Shown here: in pieces, positions 57,225-64,000 of the stretch
Layout of the letters: the number at the start of each line of letters is the position of its first letter
How positions within the stretch are numbered: position 1 is the stretch's first letter
NCBI RefSeq assembly: GCF_004379255.2
Contig: NC_056040.1
Coordinates: 6,924,257 to 6,988,256 of the forward strand
Source: Salvia splendens
Lineage: Eukaryota; Streptophyta; Magnoliopsida; Lamiales; Lamiaceae
DNA length: 64,000 bases
Direction of reading: 5' to 3'
Notes under the pieces: model-generated
Told to the model about the DNA's origin: nothing
Databases searched by the model: none
What the model saw: the letters and a program-made list of their open reading frames with translations, nothing else
Position numbers and translations under genes: made by a program

Positions 57225-58446
57225 CTACATCAATCCCTGACCAAATTCTTCAATTGTCTTGGTGGCAAGTGTAAGAACATCGACAAAAGCACTATACGAT
57301 GCACGAAGGAATCTTGCTTCGACGGCCTCAAAATTCCTGCAAATCATCAAGATCAAGAAACAAAAACATTAACAAGCAAACATCTGAGAGAGTAAATGAT
57401 GCTGAAAATTTTGATTCGGTCTTGTTCCTAGTATGCTCTCTACTACTCCTACTTGATATGAAGCAAGAACCCTAGCTCAAACGCCATAGGTGTAAATGCT
57501 TATCAAGCAAGCTATTTTCCTCTTACAAGTACATGATACTTACACATAAAGTTTCCCGTTGGATACTGACATATGCCTTTTCACCTTATCCGGTTGTAAC
57601 TGTAAATGACAAGCAAAATACAATCTCAGATGAAAAAATCAAGAGAACAGAAGCCACATATAGCACACAACGTACCTCCTTGTCGACGGCTAGAGCAGCA
57701 TATACCATGTGAGCAACTTCTTCAGACGCATAATCTACTTCCAAGTTGCTGCAAGCAACATCATAGAAAACAAAGATAATAAGTGTGAATTTGCTTACTA
57801 AACAGCAGATACAACATAGTACAAAACTGGACAACTACTTTCTTCCTCCAATATATAAACCAGAAAAAACATTTTGTACGAACATGAAAGAACTTAATGC
57901 TTGACAATGTATGACTGCTTGACAGTAGAGTTTATAACACAAGATTCCTACTTTCACCCTCTCATCAAAGACTTGGAAACAATCAATCTAATTAAGACAA
58001 CCAATTTTCTTTAGAGGCACGCTTGGGTGCATCCACATTAATTAAACCCTAGTTGTGAATTTGTGATTATAAACCCTAATAGGGATATACACAAGTTTTT
58101 GCCTTTTCTTTTGTTATTCAGATGAATTCAAAGCTAATAGTATAAAGAACACTGTTTATCTTTCTTCACAAAATACCATAGCACTATTTACATACAAAGT
58201 AGTAGCATTATTTACAACTCCGGCAATTTCCATAGCAGAAAACAAAACATAATTAATCAGATCAAATAATCCAGCAAAAAAATGCACCCAAAAAAGATAA
58301 ATTGCTGGAAATATGACAATATGAAAGCAGGGGACTCATTTGAAAGCAATTGTAATCCATAAACTGAGAGAGGGAGAATGAAAATACCATCTGAAATCCC
58401 ATTTGGTGGGAGCTCCGGTAGTGACATCAGCAGCTAAGGTCGCCAT
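57225..58446 (-). CDS. PCC1: KEOPS/EKC complex subunit PCC1 (CTAG/Pcc1 family)
   Basis: Four minus-strand exons join in frame: 58446-58388, 57748-57676, 57599-57544 and 57336-57225, encoding 99 residues, the normal size for Pcc1. The family pattern is present: WDFR...NLEVDYASEEVAHMVYAALAVDKE, QPDKVKRHMSVSNGKLYV, and FEAVEARFLRASYSAFVDVL with a final amphipathic helix. Pcc1 is the dimerising subunit of the KEOPS complex that makes N6-threonylcarbamoyl-adenosine at position 37 of ANN-decoding tRNAs, and is also linked to telomere upkeep and transcription in yeast. All introns follow GT-AG. The start ATG is the first in the frame. Confidence 0.92.
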
Positions 58447-58712
58447 GATGTCTGTGGAATTCAAAAACAGCGAAGTAACGACTTGAGAAGAGGCACAAAC
58501 GGTTTAGGGCAACAACTGTCGGGCGGTTCGGTTTAAAACCATTAAACCGGGTTGACCCTTTTTATGTTTTCTAGTATGAATATGAAAAACATTTACTTTA
58601 CAATATACTACATATACAAAATATTTCATTAATATTTTAAATGTGTACAAGAATACATTAAGACTAAAGTCCCAAAATATTAATATTTTAAATGTGTACA
58701 AGAATACATTAA
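58447..58712. other. Intergenic, with a 51-bp tandem duplication at the MULE border
   Basis: 58628-58678 and 58679-58729 are two copies of a 51-bp unit that includes flanking DNA, the 9-bp target site ATACATTAA and the first 17 bases of the Mutator-like element. Confidence 0.8.
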
Positions 58713-59808
58713 GACTAAAGTCCCAAAATGGTCCTTAACATATTGCATTTTTTTTTTATTTTGGCCCAAAACATTATCTTTTGAATTATTCAGTCCCTCA
58801 CATTTGAAATCGGATCATATTTGGTCCATTTTGGACGATTCCGTCAAATTTTTTACGGTTTAAATTACCGGGTCACAAATCCGTCACTAACTGGGAGAAA
58901 CTGATCCGTCACTAATCCGTCACTGGTCCGTCACTAATCCGTCACTAAAGTCTTTTGTTAACGGATTTTTCAAAATTTAGCAACTAAAAAAAAGTAACTC
59001 AAATTGGGCATCAAACTTTATATATAGCGAAAAGGCCAAAGTCTGTGATAAAAATAAAATCATCCATTCTCTCTTCTCCAATCCATCAATTCATGTAACA
59101 ATTTAGAAGATAGAGATGGGTTTGTTTCTACGAGTGAAAAAGGGGATGAGCTGGAATAGCCTGGAAAGAGCAATCCATAGCCTCCTTCGGGGCGCCGCCG
59201 CTGATGGCATTCACGACCGTGCTGCTGATGCTGGTTTACTTGGCGACGCACTCGGACTACAAGGAGAGGATGGAGAAGCGGAAGACAGGGTTCCGCTTCA
59301 GCCTCCTCCTGCTGCCTTTGCTCCCCATCGTCGTCCTCAACCTCGTCATGCTCCGCCACCGCCTCCTGCGCTACAACTTCAGAGCGCACCACTATTACCA
59401 CGCGGCTGCCGACGACGACGCGGGGTCGGCGTCCGGGCTGGTTCTGGTGCTGCTCCTACTTTTTGTGCTGGTTCATTACCAGTCCTCATTTCACTCTTCT
59501 TGGTTTAGATTTATTTGATTACTACATTTCTATTATTAGAAAGTTAGTTATGGTGTGGTAATAAAAACAGGATGGATTTGTGACGGATAAGTGACGGATT
59601 AGTGACAAATTTGTGACGGATCAATTTCTCTCAGTTAGTGACGGATTTGTGACTCGATAATTAAAACCGTCAAATATTTGACGGAACCGTCCAAAATGGA
59701 CCAAATGTGATCCGATTTCAAATGTGAGGGACCGAATAATTCAAAAGATAATGTTTTGGACCAAAATAAAAATCGCAATATGTTAAGGATCATTTTGGGA
59801 CTTTAGTC
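58713..59808. mobile_element. Mutator-like element (MULE), Pack-MULE candidate
   Basis: Inverted repeats of about 230 bp (outer ends GACTAAAGTCCCAAAATG) are similar along their whole length and are flanked by an exact 9-bp TSD ATACATTAA (58704-58712 and 59809-59817). Long terminal repeats with a 9-bp TSD define the Mutator superfamily. The inner parts contain arrays of GTCACTAATCC / GGATTAGTGAC units. No transposase is present. The interior (about 59060-59540) is strikingly GC-rich compared with the AT-rich repeats and carries an open frame, as in Pack-MULEs that have captured host DNA. Confidence 0.9.
59204..59518 (+). CDS. Small hydrophobic protein frame inside the MULE
   Basis: A frame of 104 codons is open at least 60 bases further upstream (to about 59140), so the true start is unclear. 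It has three hydrophobic segments: about residues 2-14 (AFTTVLLMLVYLA), 33-50 (SLLLLPLLPIVVLNLVML) and 77-90 (SGLVLVLLLLFVLV). They are separated by a charged KERMEKRK stretch and a His/Asp-rich segment. The repeated Leu/Val codons show GC-rich third positions unlike the neighbours. A different frame, 59116-59508 (130 codons), overlaps it; the hydrophobic one is preferred because it shows membrane-protein periodicity. I do not recognise the family. It may be a captured fragment of a host membrane-protein gene and need not be functional. Confidence 0.45.
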   Translation: MAFTTVLLMLVYLATHSDYKERMEKRKTGFRFSLLLLPLLPIVVLNLVMLRHRLLRYNFRAHHYYHAAADDDAGSASGLVLVLLLLFVLVHYQSSFHSSWFRFI

Positions 59809-59817
59809 ATACATTAA

Positions 59818-61337
59818 ATTTACACGGACTATATAAAAAGGTTTTTTTATAATAAAATTCTATTTCTTCTATTATTCTAGATGAAAAAGGTTAAAATAAA
59901 AACAATGTTAAAGAATTTAACAGAATGTATTAATTTAGAACACTAATGAAACTTTTTATATAGATCATGTAAACTTAAAAAATGTTGTACCAATTTTAAA
60001 TATTAATAAAATATTGTTCATATGTGGTGTGATTTCTCCAAAAAGAATGCATCAAACTTTTGGAACCTCTTTTGTATTTCTGAAAATTAAATTCCTTAAG
60101 TCAATAGATGGTTCATTTTCCTAATAATCAAATAGGCAGAAACTCATTTCATAACAATCAAGCCAGCATATTCTGAAAAATATTCCTATGTTTTAGAAGA
60201 AACATTCTTACTCATCCCTAACAATAATAAATTGGTTTGAAAAATTAAGATTAAGATTTAGTTTTATGAGTGGAGTATTTAGTTAGGTGGATTCAGCCAA
60301 TTATTTCATCTATGTTAATTAAGAATACTGCCGGCTTGTGAATTTTCATGCTTAATTTCGGATAATCTCATATAAATTTAATCTTGGATAATTTCATTTC
60401 AATTTAATACTCCGTAATTGATTAATCGAGCATTTGTTTACGAAGGAATCCCGCGGGCTAGCTTGTTTGGCTGAAATTGGTTTTGGGCAAAGAAAGCATA
60501 TAAGAATATTCTTGTCGTATATTACTCCTATAAATATGTCATGCACTTTTTTTTCCTCAAAACAAAAACGCACACATGTATTCTCGCTCACCAAGCTTCT
60601 CCACCTCTCATCCTTCGTGATTTCAGCTCAGCCGCAGCGCCTCCACCACCGGCATCCGCAACTCGGCGGCTACTGCAGCTGTGTGAGCCTTGTCCTAGCT
60701 TAAAATATACTCCATGTAAGTCTACTCTCTGTATATTGTATATGTATTCTTCTTTTTGGTATGCAACTTTTTAATTCTGCATATGTTTCCTTTGGTTTTT
60801 CTTTTACTGATACTGGTGATTTCTTTTACGATGATGTGTATGTGTGTGTCTATAATTATTACCTGGTAGTATTAGTTTACTGTTTATATGTATATTTTAG
60901 GTGACCAATTTTTCGAACCCAAAATGGCACTACACAAATAAATATATGTGTATATACATGGAGAGTGAGCTAATTCCATATAATCACTTTTCATTGCTCA
61001 ATATGTTGTATCACAATTTACATTGTATCTGTATAGTCCACACGGGAAGGAAAAAAGGTGTCATTTTTATTTGAATGTTCAGAAAATTGTGTAGATATTA
61101 GCACTTGATCTTGATTCTTGAAAGAGCACAAGTTCCTACGGATTTCCTTGGCATTCAACCCTCGTTGTATAATTCATCTGTGCCCGGATTGACAATCTGT
61201 AGACGATAGTAAATGAAGAAAAATCGAATCCCTGCGTGTAAAGAACAAGTAAATGCTTAAAATTTGCAGCTACTGCATGAACTAAGGCATAGCAGGGAGA
61301 GTATGATTACCAGAGTAGGGAAAGGCCACATCCTGTG
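59818..61337. other. Intergenic; possible short transcript near 60530-60714
   Basis: A TATA-like TATAAATA at 60529-60536 is followed by a segment of higher GC content (about 60570-60710) that ends at a strong donor-like ATGTAAGTC (60713-60721). A 77-codon frame (60541-60774) covers it but no conserved protein is apparent. It could be the first exon of a non-coding or lost gene. The remainder is AT-rich with nothing recognised. Confidence 0.3.
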
Positions 61338-63834
61338 TTAGTTAGTAAGTGCTGCTGGTTCTACCTTGACTGGCTTAAGCCTCATCATGCCTCTTCGTAA
61401 ATGCTGAAAGGCTAGTACAAAGAGCCCAAAAAAGTACAGCATCAATATATGTAGCTTCTCTACGCTTTCAAGAATGAAAGACGATCTGATTGCTCTCCAT
61501 GCTGTTATCTGAGAAGCCTTGCACACTGAAGAAAAGAGCAGGATTAGTCATACTTAGGTAACCGTGCCAGGCTGCTCAATTTCAGCAAGCATAGTCGAGT
61601 CAATAACCAAGAATGAATTTGTTCCTTGTGTTTTGATTTGGAAAGATTGTTATGACGAAACAGGGGCAATAGACCAATTGGCAAAAATCAAACTTTTGCT
61701 CTTAATAAATGGAATAAATGAAATGACCAGATGCCCACATCATTTCTAGGCCTTGGTCATGGGTAGTACAATTGAGCCTTGTAAATATACACTGAACTGA
61801 CTCACAGCGAGATTGCCTAAGCTATACATGTTTTCTCTTACTAAATCCTACGTTAACAAGGCGTCACTTTAATGCCTTGGAAGCCATGAAAGCTCGTGAA
61901 AGAAGGCAGTGAACTTGACGCATTGTGGGTCTGATTATATGGGTTGGGTGGTCTCTAGGAGATCTAGACTAGTAATACGAGATGAAGAATTCGTGTATAA
62001 GTAGCACCCACCACTGCTTTTAGTGGACAAATTTGTCCATTCGTATGAACTTGCCCTACTTTGTGAAGCCTTGATCAACTCTAGAAGAGCTTTATTTACC
62101 TGCAGTTTGAGGGATGAAATACCATGTAAGCCTCAAGTTTGGGATTTCTGGTCAATGTCATACTCAATTGCAAATAAATTCCGATGATATTGCACATGAT
62201 TTTCATGTAGTATGTTTCTCAGTTTACAACAAGACAATTTCATTTCAAGGTTTCCTCTCGTCATCAGCTACGAGGTCAATCACAAGTTCAGAGTTAGAAG
62301 GTTGTTAACTGATCTATAATTTATGAACAAAAAATGGCCCTTAAGTTGAATGCATACTGGCAAGCCATTAATTGGCCTGTTCAAAATCACACTTAATCTG
62401 GCCCTCCAGTATATGTTCAACAGAATTCACAAACATTTCAAGAAAAAATATTAGGGTGGGATCACGAAGCAATAAGTAATCTCCTCTATTTGTTTTCTTT
62501 ATTCTGTAAAATATGTTAAACCAATTTGTTTTTCCAAGATGAACTGAAAATAGTTTTCCTCATTCATGATTTTCTAATGTATTCTCGAGACAATTGGGAG
62601 AAAAATGGATGATTTGTGCATCATTAGTCATTACAACACATTTTCCTATAACCTTTGTAGGAACTTAATTTCTTAATAGTGCACATTATCTGAGCTTGTT
62701 GACCAGCGAGGGTAATGCCGTAAGAAATTACCCGATACTTATAACATGAGAACATCTAATCTTGCTTTCCTTTGCATTGAAGCTAATTCTAGAAAGATAA
62801 TGTTACTTTTGACTTCAGTTATGTAATTACCAGTTTGCTTCCAAATGTTAGTCGTTTCAATTATTACTTCATTATTTGTCATAGTAACATAGTACCTCCT
62901 CGGTTCTCTCATGGCTTACTAGATGGCCACCATTAAGTTCAACCATTCTTGCAGATGGATATAATCTCTCTGCAAGTCGTTTTGCATGGGATAGCTGAGC
63001 AATTACATCATGTCTACATGGGATGAGGAAAAGAAATATATGTATTAGTTTTCTTGGAATACATATATGAACAATGAGAAAAACATAGTAAGAGTCTCTA
63101 ATAGGCTAGGCTACCTGCCATGAATTACTGATACTGGAAATCCAGCCATACGGATAGATTCTATCTCTTTTCTAGACATTTTATGGGTCCAACACGCGTT
63201 AATCTGCCCATCAAATCCATACTTTGACTGCATACCAGTTGATGATATGGCTTTTACGTATTCCTGCAGAATTATAGCATCCTGTTATGCTTCCAAATCA
63301 TAGAGACACTACTTGATTATAAAAATATAGCCTGCATCATAAAAATAGTTTGACACCAAGGGTCTTCTGTCGTACAGGAGAACACCACAAGTCATAGTAA
63401 TTGGATACAGCAAGAACAAATAAAATTCATGGCACTGATAGCTTTACCCCAATGACCTAAGAACTATGAGTCTATTCAAGGAAAAACATACAATATCAGG
63501 TTTCTCGCCTCAAGTTCATCATATTAGAATTCCTTACTGGGTATAAAATTGATCTTCTAGTCTTTAGTCCAATGTACTCTTCAAGATATTCCTGCATAAA
63601 GGAGACAGTGGATTTTCGATCAATTCTCAATGACCTGATGGGTTCTGAATACAAAACAAAACAGGAAGATAACTAAAGTGGAAGTTAAAGGGCTGCCATG
63701 CTTTACTATCATAATTCATAACCTTAAATAAGTTTTACCTGTGAGTAGTGGGTATCTAAATCTACGGCTGCTCTCTGTTCAGGTGTTTTTGCCCTCAGAA
63801 AACGCAGAGCAATTGACAGAGTTTGACGGTCAAA
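61338..63834 (-). CDS. Alpha/beta-hydrolase fold protein, 3' part of the gene
   Basis: Six minus-strand exons join in frame: 63834-63739, 63591-63538, 63263-63115, 63013-62896, 62099-62012 and 61525-61338 (about 230 residues). The 5' exons, with the nucleophile elbow, lie beyond the window end. VIHGRHDVIAQ holds the likely catalytic acid (Asp in GRHD), and MVELNGGHLVSHERTEEV the catalytic His, both standard for this fold. The upstream exons encode the helical cap (SIALRFLRAKTPEQRAAVDLDTHYSQ). The last exon encodes a hydrophobic helix (LHILMLYFFGLFVLAFQHL) followed by RRGMMRLKPVKV, a possible tail anchor. If the donor at 62011 is not used, translation reads on in exon 5 and stops at 61935, giving a form without the anchor. 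Substrate unknown; the family includes many esterase-like plant proteins. Confidence 0.82.
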
Positions 63835-64000
63835 CTGAAAAGAATAAGAGCTGTAAATTAGGACCAGGATGGCAAGACACATTACAGAAAGTCCCATATA
63901 TGGGTTGAAATTCAGAAAAAAATTAAATTGGGATTTTGTTGGCTATGCTTTTTTCTTTGACCCAATTTTGCCTCGGGTGGATTTGTTTTCGGTCATGAAA

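Overview
The window is nuclear DNA of a flowering plant. It has GT-AG introns in nearly every gene, AT-rich intergenic DNA, plant-only gene families (plastid starch synthase I, IQD, phytolongin, ABIL, LRK10-like kinase) and many plant transposons. The gene set fits a eudicot; an asterid such as a Lamiales species is only a weak guess.

Layout. 1-2757: a hAT element with a PIF/Harbinger MITE inside it, directly upstream of a receptor-kinase coding exon that lacks its ectodomain. 4027-5558: a solo LTR. 7796-9767: an IQD calmodulin-binding protein (4 exons). 12192-16719: complete starch synthase I (15 exons). 16988-19041: a PIF/Harbinger element with an intact transposase. 19928-20713: a phytolongin. 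21414-36783: a 15.4-kb Tat/Retand-like Ty3/gypsy retrotransposon with two LTRs of equal length and no difference seen, gag-pro, pol with a second RNase H, 3' tandem repeats and a spliced antisense gene. A younger 4.3-kb non-autonomous LTR element (28992-33326) has inserted into that antisense gene. 37174-39566 (minus): TAP46. 41748-44478: a long coiled-coil protein with an apparent 1-nt frameshift. 47494-48042: a DUF688-like protein. 50055-52816: two Harbinger MITEs, a Stowaway-like MITE and a hAT MITE. 54553-56746: an ABI-like SCAR/WAVE subunit (9 exons). 57225-58446 (minus): the KEOPS subunit PCC1. 58713-59808: a Mutator-like element carrying a GC-rich open frame (Pack-MULE candidate). 61338-63834 (minus): the 3' part of an alpha/beta-hydrolase gene that runs out of the window.

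The host genes are functionally unrelated neighbours: starch synthesis, PP2A/TOR signalling, actin nucleation, tRNA modification, calmodulin signalling and membrane trafficking. The most unusual content is in the mobile DNA. The gypsy element has a UAG stop between gag-pro and pol followed by the CAR-YYA context known from leaky viral stops. Its gag frame is broken by a 32-bp tandem duplication. Its antisense multi-exon gene can be followed in frame across the nested insertion. The nested element carries four copies of a 12-bp perfect palindrome in each LTR. Target-site duplications (TSDs) were found for eight insertions and define their borders. All exon borders are my own splice-site readings and have not been checked against transcripts.
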